Assembly: GCF_964204865.1 (NCBI RefSeq)
Contig: NC_135262.1
Location: forward strand, 8,990,001-9,054,000
Length of the DNA stretch: 64,000 nucleotides
Direction of reading: 5' to 3'
Source: Styela clava
Taxonomy: Eukaryota; Chordata; Ascidiacea; Stolidobranchia; Styelidae
The position numbers and the translations under genes were made by a program. Under the pieces are notes generated by a model. It saw only the letters and a list, made by a program, of their open reading frames with translations. It did no database searches and was not told the origin of the DNA. How positions within the stretch are numbered: the first letter of the stretch is position 1; each line of letters starts with the position of its first letter. Below, piece after piece: positions 23,821 to 43,082 of this stretch.

Positions 23821-25449
23821 CTATTGCAGCCCTCTCTTTGCTCTGTATGCATTTCTAGTCATCTCCATGGGATCTTCGTAGGTTTTCTTATGACAGGATA
23901 GTTCCGAAATATGTTTCCTCCACTCTAATATTTTAGGATATGAGCTCATGTCTTCAAAATTTTCCGAGAGTTGGTAAATCAAGCCAGTAGTGACGTAAGC
24001 AAAGAAATCTGTGTATCGAATAGCAGACAAAACGTGTTTATTTATATACCAATATGCTTCAATAATATGACATACAATTTTTATAAAACCACGGTTAGAT
24101 GTGGAAATGAAATCATATATACCTGCGACTGTCAAATGGTTTCCAGCGATAAATTTATTCTCCGTAAGAAATTTTTCAACGGCATCAAGATAGTTTTTTA
24201 CATCCTCTTCGTATTCTTTGCACATATTCGTTTCGCCTCGGAAGAAAACTCCTCCGATATTCTAAAAATATTGGGAAGAAACATTTATATTGACGACATT
24301 ACTCAAAAGAGAATGAAAGTGTATCACAAATGATGTCCTCACTACTGAGATGTTAGACTAGAGTATTCGTTATTTTTGATGCGCCATGTAATCCAGCAAA
24401 TATATATATTGACCCGAAATAAAAAGTATTTGATTGCTTTGTATTAACTTAATATATAATCATGATAGCATGTCGTGAATGATTAAACTTTGTGAGTTTT
24501 AAGGTAGGAAGTACGTATGCCAATTCGATGATCAAAGTAATCAATATTTAAAAATAATGTGTTTTTTGCTGTTCATGCTATAACGCTGTACACAAACGTT
24601 CTTTGAGTTTGGAAAAAAATTTCTTTCAAATAATTTAGTTGGAGGTTTTGGAGGTAAAACAACTACTAGGGCATCATATAGAATGTTACCAGATAATCGA
24701 AAGCTTTGGTTAATTCTGTTATATCACGGTAGAGGTAAGAGTCCACTTTGGCTTTGCATTTCGGATCTTGGGGATACAGAGCATCTTGCTTTTTTTCGTC
24801 TTCCAATTGTCGACAAATGTAAGCGGCTATCGATCGACTGAAATAAAGTCAATTACAATAGTAAATATAATGGGAAATTTGCCAAAACCCCTATTGCTTG
24901 CCTCTGTTTTACGGGGTTTCTGTTTCCTAAAAATATTCTATCAATACAGGAGGAAAATATAACTGTTGCTATCACAATTTCGACATAATTGTAACGTTTT
25001 GTGCCGAGAAGTAAATACTGTATGCCTACGATTACATCTCACGTTGGTTTCATCTTTACATTCTATGTATATATATACCAATACAATGACTGTTCATTTG
25101 GTAAAAGAGTAAAATTTGAGTGTAATATATTATAAGAAATCTAATAAAATAATCATGGATCTGGAAATTGTTTGGTTTCCTGGTTAATTTCACTCCCGAT
25201 CATTAATGCTGAACTCAGAGGTAAATTTAAATTTGAATACCTTTCTCCCATGCAGAAATCGCCATCTTTCAATCCTGGGACTTTTTCAAACACATTAATT
25301 TTCCTGTATTCTTCTGTCTTGTGTGCTCCTGATTGTACGTCAACTACTTTTTCTTCATAATCAGCTCCACAGCCCTTAAAATGTTCTAACAACATCCACA
25401 CCGCGCGACATGACGGACTCGTCGGACTAAAGAAAAATTCTAATGGCAT
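23821..25449 (-). CDS. Glutathione S-transferase, theta/delta-like (GST-E)
   Basis: Minus-strand gene with exons 25449-25241, 24837-24690, 24261-24123 and 24008-23821, joined in phases 2, 0, 1 to 227 residues. The N-terminus MPLEFFFSPTSPSCRAVW carries the active-site serine region. A three-residue insertion (HFKGCG for the usual ALG) follows. FEKVPGLKDGDF holds the cis-proline, and E-S-R-S-I-A-A-Y continues into the helical domain. Exon 3 is one codon longer than in GST-C/D. A long open frame across 23821-24225 reads through intron 3 and is not the real product. The minus-strand AATAAA nearest downstream is at 23677-23682. Confidence 0.93.
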
Positions 25450-27201
25450 TTTTTATATTAGGTCTCAAGAATACAAACTGTAATAGTCAAAAATTGATTT
25501 TCTATGAGTAACACATTCGATATGTTAAAGATATTTCCGACTGCACCTAATCAGTCGTAGTTCTTTGATCAAAGCTTGTCAAAAGTTTCAGCTATGTCAA
25601 ATTAGCTGACATCCCGAATTGTTGCAACATCGATTAGCAATCACCATGTTTTAATTGCATCTGAGGAAGGGTTGGCGCCATTGAAATATAAGACATTAAA
25701 AAAAACTAAAGAAGTTGTTTTGTATGAAATATTAACTGAGAATCGCCACATGGACATGATTAAATCACATGACTGTCATCCTAGATTCCTAGAAGAACCA
25801 TTTTTCAAAATATTGATATCGCCTGTATTATAGTCATCGGTAAACGTTGCTACGCAAGAACATATTTCTGTTAGATGAGAGGCAACCCATTGATGCCCTC
25901 CATCAATTGTCCCAACACCCACGTATGTTATATACGCTTTTTTAAATGTAAATTGAACGTTCCAAACACTATCGAGTGTGAACGACCTTCCAATCCCTTT
26001 TTCTTATCTTCACATCGTATTTGTGCTCGACCTGCAAAATCTCATATTGTATCATCGTGCCGCAATTCTCTAATAATTATATTTAGTCCAACAAAATATT
26101 GTTGTTTGCTAACAGACTAACATTTCAAATGATCTAAGCACTGCCATCCCCAACTCTACCAGTAGATTAAATGAAATTATCAATAGAACATATAAGTTTG
26201 TTTTTCTAAACACATCTATGTACAATGAGAAAGTTTTATTTAAAGACTCTCCACTCATGGTGTGAACTACAGATCAATTCGGCTTGTTTTGACTATTTAA
26301 TACAATCAAACGTATTTGCAAACTCATCACCGCATTCACAAAGACTGAATACGGAAAACATTCGATATCTCCGTCGTTAGGGGCCATACAAAGTTACAAA
26401 ACGACGAAAGAATAATAGCAACAATGATTTAGTAACTGAAATCACAACAACTGGTTTGGTACATACTCCGATCATTATACAAAATTTTCTTTGTTCAAGC
26501 TTGACACTGACAATACCGAGCTCCATGAAATGAATTCTGTGACTTAATAATAATATTAATACCGCGATATGTCAATTTTAAACTAGACTGTATGGAATAT
26601 TAATATGACTATGGTCATATAAAACAATTTGGCAATAAATAAAGTCATGAGGTATAATATAATATATATACAGCAGTAAACAATTGTATACATATATCAA
26701 GTAGGCATACCATATTGTCATCGGTTCCGATAAAAAATAAGATATTTGAGACTTATTAAACAAACCAACGATATATGCATCAATGGCAACGTGATAATTC
26801 ACCTTAGCTTTTGGACATGGTTATTTTGAATTTGGCGCCTTGGTGTTTTAAACCATGATTATGTATGAAATTTGAATATTTTGCACTTCGGCGTTTAATC
26901 TACCCAATTTTGTACATCTCACAGTGAAGAATTTGAGAAATATAGTGGCTCTGGATGCGCCACAGACTTTCGGGACGTAAAATGTTTTTATTTTTGCTCA
27001 ATAGATACTTTCGAATTCATATCACACCATTCATAAAAATCTAAAAATCATATCGCAATAAATTACAGATATTAACATGAAGTCCTTAACGAAAGTAACC
27101 TAATCTTTTTAAAAACAATAGCTCATTTTAAAATCTTTTGTTGTAGTGTTATAATTTTTCAATCTCTCAGTTGAAGTTAATGAGGAACGAAAAAAATCGT
27201 A
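25450..27201. other. Intergenic stretch GST-E to GST-F
   Basis: About 1.75 kb, upstream of GST-E and downstream of GST-F. No coding family, RNA gene or clear repeat seen. Confidence 0.5.
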
Positions 27202-27207
27202 TTTATT
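27202..27207 (-). terminator. Poly(A) signal of GST-F
   Basis: AATAAA on the minus strand, 34 bases past the stop codon. Confidence 0.6.
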
Positions 27208-27240
27208 ATACTATAGTTAATATAAGTGTTCCAAATGTTC

Positions 27241-29728
27241 TCACAAAAATAATGGAGAATACAAAATGCAATTAGGAATAAAATCAAAATATTTTAACGC
27301 ATCTAAACATTTTTGGTATTTTTTCTTTAATTCATCAATATTGCTTCCGACTGTTTCGAATTCGAACGGTATATCGGCAATCTTTGACTTCCATGCGCTA
27401 ACATGAGGATAGTTTTTGAAGTTAAATTTTGCAACATCAAGAAGACAAATTGTGACGTAACAGAAGAAATCTGAACAAAAAACAAAAATATGACGACTCA
27501 AATAAAAATATGCAATTCAAGAGTCCTGCTGCACACTAACACAAATATATTTCTGTAACGTTTCGTCTGACCAAAATCAGACTTCCTCAGACAAGCAGTT
27601 TACAACAACTTGTTTACAACAACTTGGCTTGTTGTAAACTGCTTGTCTGAGGAAGTCTGATTTTGGTCAGACGAAACGTTACAGAAATATATTTGTGTTA
27701 GTGTGCAGCAGGACTCTTGAATTGCATATTATGATATTTTATTCCTGCTACAGCATCCTTGCATTACATGCATACGGATCCACTAGCGCAAATGCATAGA
27801 GAAAGGATTGGGAGTTAGTCTCGCGCAACCTCTACTGATCGTCAAATAAAAATGTCTCTGAAAGTTTTGAATAGAATTTGTCAAGCTAACTCTAGTCGGC
27901 ATTATCCAAAATATATTTGCAGTTGCACCTATTTAATTTCTGATAATGTAATCTATTTCAATATACGTATATATATACATTTCTACTTTTTATGCCTTGA
28001 CGAATCACGGGCACTTATTTTGTTTGAAATATGTCTAAACCTACGGTACGTATTTTAATTAGAAAGAATATTCGCCAACTTTTTCTGTACACAGTTTTGT
28101 AAAGCTGTTTTTTTCGTAGTATCGTAAGGCTTTGTGACTGGGGTACTTTGAACCTCCAATCCCGATAACAATTTGGAACAAGAACTAAGCATGGGCACTT
28201 AGACAGCGTCATTGCAGATCTGAATTTTCTCATGAATACAAATTTAATTTAGCGTTATACGTCAAATTTCTCATGTTGTCATAGACTTCAATCCAAAATT
28301 GCCAGGGAAACCGCGCATTAATTTTGATGACAAGCGATTTCAAGTATCCTATTGAATTCCGAGAAAGACCTGCTACTGATTCCTTCAATATCGAAAACAC
28401 TTAATTTACAACGTTAGAATGGTACTACTGTCAGAGAATCGATTCCTGTGTAATTGCCCAAAATAAAGGCACGTTTAAAAGCGACCCCTCTGATATCAAT
28501 AATCATTTTATGAATAGATAGAAAAAAATGTTTAGCAGTTGTACACTTGACCAGATACATTCATAAAATATCTGTCAGATATAAATATAAAATTGATCTT
28601 GTTCATGTGTGGTAAAATACATTTATTCCTTAGTCCCTTTTTAGAAATCATGAGTTTTTGTCTGCATATTGCGAACGAGTTTCCTATGCCTCCACAATTA
28701 GTGGATGTGGTCTTTAGTTTCTACGATCCGCTAGAATAAACGAAGACACCATACCTGCAACTGTTAGTTCCTCATATGCAATGTAATGATGTTCGGATAA
28801 TTTTTTCTCGTATTGTGAAACAATCTGCTTGACTGTGTTTAGATGTTCGTTATTTAGCCATTGTCCTTCGTTCAGTACTTCGTCGATGTTCTACAAAGCA
28901 TGAATATATTACTACTAATCTCGAATCGACTTAAAAAAACTCTTATAAAAACATTTATTCTTCTCGAGACTGTGTAGCTGATGTCAGTCAAATATATACA
29001 TATAACAAAACGCATTCGATTTTTCATAAAATTTGACTTGTCTCAATGCTAAGAATTAGTACTTGATAAATATATTCTTCGTGAAAGTAAATTAGTATAT
29101 ATATCAAGGACATTCTATGTTTACATAGATTGTCTAAGATTTCTAGTGCTTGACTAACCAAATATGACAAAACTTTTCTTCTTGCTTCCAAATCAATGTA
29201 CATCATCATATCAACCAATCCTCGCTTTTCAACATCTTCGGGATACAATCCAGTATTTCTTGTTTGAGATCCATATTTGTTACACAAGTATGTAGCGATT
29301 GCACGGCTTAACAAATAATATATAATAATAAAACGGAAATAGGTGTTTTTATATGATTGATGAAGGAAAATAAAATATCACAAATTCAGTGAACAACAAC
29401 TATATGATTTCAATAGACTTTTTGTACGATCACGATACTTTTTGTACAGTTTGGTTACTAAGTTATTCGGGTAACCCTACGTAAGCATACTTTTTTATCA
29501 GTATATATAAAATACTATAGAATCTATCACAACTACTAGAACCTACCTTTCAGATAGTACAAAATTGCCATCACGGATAGCGGGAATCCGTTGAGCGGAC
29601 TTTTTTTGAAAAATACCATTCGATAGTTCTTGATCCACTTTAATATATTTTAAGCCAAGTGCCTCCATAGTGAACTGTACTGGCCAACATTCAGGGTCAT
29701 TTTGGTTTGTTAAAAATTCCATTGACAT
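27241..29728 (-). CDS. Divergent GST-like protein lacking the active-site serine (GST-F)
   Basis: Minus-strand exons 29728-29547, 29306-29159, 28890-28755 and 27470-27241 join in phases 2, 0, 1 to 231 residues. The architecture and E-S-R-A-I-A-T-Y-L motif mark it as a GST. However, the region matching S-P-P-C in its neighbours reads TNQNDPECW, with no serine at the catalytic position. The loop before the cis-proline is shortened (QKKSAQRIPAI). The C-terminus runs past the usual end into a hydrophobic tail (YFDFIPNCILYSPLFL). I infer that it has lost or changed catalysis, perhaps to ligand binding. Intron 3 holds a perfect 101 bp inverted repeat. Start: first ATG of MSMEF; the second ATG, two codons on, fits equally. 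Confidence 0.88.
27508..27729. repeat. Perfect 101 bp inverted repeat (foldback) in GST-F intron 3
   Basis: Left arm 27508-27608 and right arm 27629-27729 are exact reverse complements by eye, with a 20-base spacer. The arm contains GTCTGAGGAAGTCTGA then TTTTGG then TCAGACGAAAC. This is a local hairpin flanked by CTGAGGA and GAAAC, the two halves of a hammerhead-ribozyme-like core. It starts only 38 bases upstream of exon 4 in transcript order. It is either a foldback transposon or two head-to-head copies of a retroelement end. Confidence 0.85.
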
Positions 29729-31733
29729 TTTTATTTTAACAAAATATTCAGAAATACGCCTTAGAAGAACAAATTTAACTCGTCTAGAACCAAACCACCA
29801 ACAATTAATTGTGGTACAATACTTGAAAATCTTATTATCTGGTCTATATGTGTCCAGGTAGATTGACGTAACGGACGAAGCATTTATCATGAATTTAGCA
29901 ATCAATCAATAGTCAATAGTTTACCGTTAGATTAATAGATTGATGACAAGCATGATTGGTTGATAACGTAAGTCATTTACACTTGTGCTTTATACTCACC
30001 GGTCTTGGCATAAGCTGAATTACACTTCATCTTCAGTTTCCCTCTATGACAGAAGATGCAAATTATTAAAATTATTTTCTTTGTTTTGTACTATGTTATC
30101 TTATGACTTTTGACAGGCATTTCAGTTCCAATTTTAGATATCTGAGACGTGACTTGAAAATTTCAGACAACATTACGTCAACCTGATTGATGACATCAAG
30201 TTATTAAATTGACTACAGAATAATCACGATGGTCTACAAAAGATAAATTTACGATGGAAAATGAGCTTTGCTTAATGATGTGTAGGATTTACTGCATATA
30301 TTATTTTGAATTAATTAAATTTTTGCAGTTCTGTGTTATTCTTCGTTATGACAATGAGTGAGTAAGTAGTTCACAAGGTCTTCTAATTACTCTCTACTTT
30401 CAAATATATAAAAATAAAAGATTGGCTGGCGGATTTTTCCCGCATGCTGAAACTTATTATTAACACGGTGTATCCATTTACTTCATTGAAAGCAATATTG
30501 TAATTTTGGTAATAAAATTGAATTTCATTCCCAACATCTTCCGTATAATGTCAGGAATATCTATCTCCAGGCGGAATCGCATGTAAAATCTGTGGGATTA
30601 TTAGCAGTTCCTTAAAATGGACAGTATTTGATAGAGGATAATTTTATCAAAATGCGAATGCCAATTTATTATCTCAAAAGAAGATAATTTTTCTAATAAC
30701 TTACGTATTGATTTAAAAATAGATCGTGATACCGGAACACTGTACTGGAAATGGATTTTACAACCACATGATTTGAAAGCGGTAATGGGGACCACAATTG
30801 TTGAATGTAATAATTGAATGATTTTCTCGTTTTTAAATATAAGGAATATAAATAAATTTTTTCACAATGTCGAAATTCAATGAGTGAAATTTTTATTTGT
30901 CTTTCACAAGCTGTAATATTTCTATATGCAGCTTGTGTAATGTTAAAAATGATTGCAATATTAAATGAAGAAATTTACGTTAGCGCTTCTATCTTGAGTT
31001 GAACTCATAACATGTCATAGATAGAAAAATTCCAATTCCCAACATGCCATAGTGGTTACTTTCGATTTGTAATCCCTAATACCAATTGACTCCCACGGGA
31101 TTTGTGTGTTTGTCAAGTAGATACGTTATAGATTCCATTCTCGTTCATCGATGGGCTGGACTTAAATTCAGTTTTCAGACGAGTTTATAAATATGCCAAA
31201 CCAAATACACTCATAGAAAATCTTATGTTGACCGTTAGGATTGGATAACCGCAAAAACAGAAACTCCGAAATGGCCTGATTACCGGTTTCGGGTCCTAAT
31301 TAAATATAACTTATTGACTTACTCCTAAAAGAGCATGTAGTACACAAATAAGATCCATCTAAATTATGCCAGATCTGGGTCAACACGGTATTTCCCAAGA
31401 AAACATGTAAACAGGTTTTTTGATTTGATAACAGTCGGTAAGTATATCATGATTCGACGTTGCAAAGATGTTTCAGTCTGAAAGTGAGTAGTACTGCTCC
31501 GCAATCAAACTGTAAACTCGGTATTTTATGTAGTAGGTTATTGTTGCTTGATTCAATAGCAATACTGATGTGATTAGTTGAATGAACATTTCTAGAGCAT
31601 TCTGTTTGTGTATATCCAAGTATTGTTACCGATATTCTTATTCAATTTGTGCTTCCTTGGTTTTAGCAGTTCAAAGACGACGAAGATATTATTCCGCTGA
31701 AATTATATATAGATAATTAACGAGCCATTCAAT
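29729..31733. other. Intergenic stretch GST-F to intelectin
   Basis: Divergent promoters of GST-F and the intelectin gene should lie here. No coding family was recognised. A TATATATAG string at 31704-31712 is only about 20 bases from the intelectin ATG, so it is a doubtful TATA box. Confidence 0.45.
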
Positions 31734-38088
<6,355 letters not shown>

Positions 38089-38224
38089 ATTTTTATCGTT
38101 CAACAGGAGTGAAATGAAAAACGACTTTTTTAATCTTTTGTCCATTGACAACATTTCGATAATTTGAGTGTACTTGAATTATGTGTACATGTACTCCATT
38201 AATAATTTCATTATTAAAACAGAA

Positions 38225-38230
38225 AATAAA
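38225..38230 (+). terminator. Poly(A) signal of the intelectin gene
   Basis: AATAAA 137 bases after the stop codon. Confidence 0.5.
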
Positions 38231-38807
38231 TATTGAAAATGATAAGAATGTGTGTGAAAAGTGTAAGAATTCGAAGAAGCTCTGTCAATCAATTTTTTAT
38301 ACGTTGCAAAAAGGTCAAAAGTGCTAAAACATACACATTCACTACACAAAGTCATTAAATGTCTAAAATGGTATATTGAGTTGCAAAATACTGATTAACG
38401 AGACGAAATTTTTGGAAAATGACACCTCATTATAATTAGTGTCGGCTTTCATTTCAATAGCTGAATCAAATGCAAACCCAATTGAAAAACAATGTGTTTT
38501 GTGAAATATCTGTTATTTCGAGTGTTGTATGTATAAGTTACAATTTCCAGAAAACACTAATGACACGACAAAAGCGGAATCCATGTTGCATTATCCGCAG
38601 CTGTCGTAAACCCCCTCTGATGATGACTCCCTCCACCCCCTCCCTGACCTGTTGGCACGTGTTAGGATGTCAATGCGAGATAGTATATATATACTGATAT
38701 TGGGAATGAGTATATATATGTACCTTCTTTTTATTCAATGATTAAAAGTTTTTCAAACTATGTCACAAACATTAACATTAGAAAAATACACTGCAAACAT
38801 ATATTAC

Positions 38808-39316
38808 CGTTCGACAAGATGAACTTTTAATATACTAATATCAAGCTTAGTGATTTTAGTGAAACCTAACAAGTAATACGAACCTTGCAAATTTGAATTG
38901 CTCGTATGATTTTATGTATTTTATCGAGAAAGACGATACAAATTAAAACGAGCATGAAATGTGAGCATTTCTAGAACTTTGCTCGACATATTCAAATAAA
39001 AAATATTTTTTATTACGTGTTGACTAATTTTTCCTGGAGCAACAACCACAAAAACACGTTATACACGTTGGACAAAATGAACTTTTAATATACCAATATT
39101 AAGCTTAGTGATTTTAGTGAAACCTAAAAAGTATTACAAACCTTGCAAATTTGAATAGCTCCTATGATTTTATGTATTTTATCGAGAAAGACGATACAAA
39201 ATAAAACGAACATGAAATGTGAGCATTTGTTGAAATTCGCTCGACATATTCAAATAGAATTTTTTTTATTACGTGTTTACTAATTCTTCCTGGAGAAACA
39301 ACCACAAAAACACATT
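38808..39316. repeat. Two tandem copies of a ~258 bp unit
   Basis: 38808-39065 and 39066-39316 are direct copies at roughly 90 percent identity by eye. Shared words include ATGAACTTTTAATATAC, AAGCTTAGTGATTTTAGTGA, TATCGAGAAAGACGATACAA and AACAACCACAAAAACAC. No coding potential. It lies in the gap between the intelectin gene and the C-type lectin gene (38.1-40.5 kb), where I see nothing else. Confidence 0.8.
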
Positions 39317-40482
39317 AAAAAAATTCAATAAACTTTGAAGCAAACAGGAAATTACACATTTCTAACTTGATTATTGCTAGACTCTTGCGTTCTTGGTAAA
39401 AACGAAGACGGGAAAATATGCATTTAGACAAGAGAGAAAACCAAGAGTCTAGTATTTGGAAATTGCAACAGTTTCATGATGTTAAGGAATATATGGAGCC
39501 TATATATGGAGATGTTAAGGAATACGTGGAGCCTGACGCGTTAAAGTGTCATGTTCCTAATTAAATATACTTCGTATTTGTGGTGTTTATTACATTCAGC
39601 ATTTAATAGCGAATAAATCTTATTAATAACAATATTATTTTATCACTAGAAAACTTATATAAACTGTTCTTGTTTGCCATCTGACTACTTCGTCGCAGTA
39701 TAAGACATTGCTACAACATTTGGTTAATAAAACATTGTCGTTGTACAACGTATTTAATGATTTTATATTTAACGTATATAGTGATTTTTATTTAACGTAT
39801 ATAACGATTTCCCATATTTCAAAATGCTATTTTTTTTAATTAAGAGTTATATACAAGTATACAAGTCTTGAAGCTCCAAGTTAGGTGTCAAATTCAAGCA
39901 ATTTTTTCGAGTAGTAGGCCTACTCTCGAATTAAGTGTAAATTGAATCACTGCTTCTTTGAGCGACGAGTCCAAGTAGATTTGATAAATAACGATGAAAC
40001 GAATAAAAGTGAGATTCACAGATTCACTGTAAATATGAAAAAAAATCCATCTTGCGTTAATCAAGAAATATCCATATGTTTAGTTGATTTTTATTTCTTT
40101 AAATAAAATATTTTTAGGCTTCATGACTCAGGTACCTTCAAGATTTAGCAAAATGTCACTCAGATTTGACTCTAGTCGAGTTAAGCTACAGAGCCTCACC
40201 AAAACTGTTACTTTTAAACAATTGCTATACTTTCCTAATTTCTGTTTTGAGCTTTTTGTATAAAACTTATAAAATAATATCTCGGAAATTCGATGAAATT
40301 AGTTTTCAAAAACAGTAAAACAATATTGAAAATAAAAATTGTAAGTCAGAAAATAGTATAATTAATCACAAAAAACAAGTGTTTTATTCGTATCATGTTA
40401 TAGTCTGTGATCATCATAGTGATATTAATATAGTGTAATTTTAACATAACCAAGTTTATTTAAAATTCACAAGAAAGTCACG

Positions 40483-41400
40483 ATGATTTCATTTTTAGCA
40501 ATTGCAATTTTGAGTGTCAGCAGCTCATTGGCTACTGATGGTGAGTTACATTGTTCTACTTTGAATATTTAATTTAGTCGAAGAGTTAGGCTATATAAAA
40601 CAGTATGCTTTTTCTATCAAGCTGTTATTAAAATTCTATCTTTTTTTTCATTTGTTTTAGGACTGTCAGAAGTTTGTGAATTTGTATCCCCGACGAATCA
40701 AGAATTCTGCTACTGGACTGAAGTTCACCAAACTTGGGATACGACGTATGCCCTCGCCCAGGAAATCTGCGAATTGAAAGGATCCAGTCTGGCGGTAATA
40801 AGAGATGAAGCAACATATCAGGCAATCATGGAAAATTTGAGAGAGAAAATCCCCGATTATTGGAACACCTTGTACGCATGGATTGGTAATACGTTTAATC
40901 CGGAGGTAGGTATAGATTACTAAAACAATCATTAAAATTTTCTCAGTTTTTCTGTTTAAAACCGCAGCTATAAATAAAGTACCTATACGCAATAAAATAC
41001 GTTGGCTTGTTTTATTAGTGTTGATGTGACAGTTGTGTTGCTCTATTTTGCTTAATTATATTATAGTAGCCCATAACAAAAAATAAATGTAGACTATATG
41101 TATCAAAGTCCCTGATTGAATTTAATGATTTGATGGAGTTCCTTTAAGTTCCACGATATCGTGAATGGTATTTTTCTTAATATTTTTTTGATTTATTTGG
41201 TTTAGACAAGAACTGTACTTCCTTCTAATTCTTACATCAAATGGTATCCAATAAACGAGCCGAGAACAGAATCCGAATCTTACGACAATTTTTTCTTGCA
41301 CCTCTACGTACAGCGTGATCCTGAGAGTGAGTTGCAAGGGATGGGCAACGTCTATCCAGAGTTTCTGTGGCCAGCTGTAGTTTGCGAATATAAACTGTGA
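40483..41400 (+). CDS. Secreted C-type lectin-like protein
   Basis: Exons 40483-40540, 40661-40905 and 41206-41400 join in phases 1 and 0 to 165 residues. Exon 1 is almost entirely signal peptide (MISFLAIAILSVSSSLA). The rest is one C-type lectin-like domain: paired N-terminal cysteines (VCEF, FCYW), the helix C-E-L-K-G-S-S-L-A-V-I-R-D with the conserved Leu-Ala-x-Ile, then WIGN and YIKWYPINEPR. The sugar-motif position reads E-P-R rather than E-P-N, the W-N-D segment is replaced by WPAVVCEY, and one of the usual C-terminal cysteines is missing. I therefore doubt canonical Ca-dependent sugar binding. It follows the intelectin on the same strand. Poly(A) signal at 41460. Confidence 0.88.
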
Positions 41401-41459
41401 AAGATAATTTTGCTGCATAAGTATTATGAGATATAGATAAGATATAGATACTTAATTTA

Positions 41460-41465
41460 AATAAA
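41460..41465 (+). terminator. Poly(A) signal of the C-type lectin-like gene
   Basis: AATAAA 60 bases after the stop codon. Confidence 0.6.
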
Positions 41466-41864
41466 TTAATCAAAATACAAAAATTATAAAGGGAGCGTTT
41501 GAAATTGTGAGAACATTGGATGTGGCAAAAACGTGACAAAACGTAACATAGTATATTGAACCAATTGTAGCTAGTATTTTGACTACTTAAACTCAAAATT
41601 TTATCAGCAATTTATTCTCCTCCCATATAGAACAAGAGACAAATCTGATGAAATATATTAGCAAATTAATTTAATTCTGCCTATGTTAATTATTAATTTT
41701 GTTGGCCTATTTCCATTGTTTAACGATTGCATGCTTTTGATTGTATGAAAGATTTTTGGAATGAAGAAAAAAATATAAATTGGCTAAAAATGTACAATGC
41801 CTGTTTGTATTGGGAATGAAACATTGTTGGGGAGAAGTTCTTAACCCCACAGTCTAGTCGAGAG

Positions 41865-41950
41865 CAGGGGTGTGCAATCTGCGGCCCCGGGCAAAATTTG
41901 TTTGGCCCGCGGTCAGGTGCCAATTTTGAATGGTGTGCTGCCCGCGAAAC
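41865..41950. mobile_element. hAT-like transposon end fragment
   Basis: CAGGGGTGTGCAATCTGCGG followed by a GC-rich GGCCCGCGG stretch resembles the common terminal sequence of hAT-superfamily elements in animals. No opposite end or target duplication found; probably a remnant. Confidence 0.35.
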
Positions 41951-43082
41951 GAGTTTTTAATTTAGTTCAATCTGGTACGTGCTAGTAATTCCAATATCTT
42001 TGCGTTACAAAGAATATACCTGAGTCAAATTTAGTACTATGCCCATAACATTACAATAACCGACAACTAGGTTGTGCAAGTTAATCACTCGAAGTCATAG
42101 TCAGAGCCATATCAATAAGTTGGCTCGAGTCACACCGAATCTTTGATAAATGATAATTCAAATCCAACTTGAGTGAAGACAATGAAAAACTTGGTCACCA
42201 CTGGAACAAAATGTTCGTTTTCCAAATATTGACTGGATTGGAAGCAAGCTCGACTTCATATTAATATAATCTTCTTCGATAGGAAAAATTCACTCCCCTC
42301 TGTCCGTCGGTTCTCTTTTAATTCAGCATCATGGCCATTAACAGTTTATAGAGAAATATAATCTATGTTTAATGTTACCATTGATGACCTAACAAGGTAC
42401 TTGTTAAGGTATCAATGATGCCACCATGGAACCGCCACACGGTGCGCAATTTTAATTTCGATTGTGTCATCACAAAAACCTAATAGGAAAAAATAATCTT
42501 CTGAAGCTCCTATGCAACCCACGCATTCTTATCTCTGGCCTAGACTACCCATACAAGACGGGAAATGCATGTATCCAACATGTATCTTATATCCCCAACA
42601 GGTCACTAGGTTGGTTTTAGTTTTCTGGTCAAAAATGACATTTGTAATTTTGTTTCTTGAAAATTATGGTGAAGAAGCTGGCTTTTTCAAAGTGGGCATT
42701 CAATTAGTGAACACATTAGCTTTGAGCAAAGCAACTTTGCTAAAACGCGTCATTTAAGTTCCATTTGCTTGTGCAATATCGCGATACTCTAGCCTCGAGT
42801 TGGCCAATCCATGAAGTGAAAATAACACGAACTGACCATTTCTTTGTTTTTGGCCTTGGTCCTGTACTGTAAAATGAAAACGTTTATTTTTTACATTCTC
42901 TTTATATTCACGTTTTACACCAGAACACACATTGGTATTTTACAAAGATGGTTCTTTCTACCATATTCCAGCTCGTACCCCATCAATAATAAACCTATTT
43001 TACTATATGGAACTCTGAAATTGATTTTTCATATTCTCTGCCTATAATAATATAAGTCAACAACATTTTGGTAGAGTAAGTC

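Noticed and set aside
23821-24225. 134-codon minus-strand frame as a separate gene
   Set aside because: It reads through intron 3 of GST-E; both ends are GST exons with proper splice sites.
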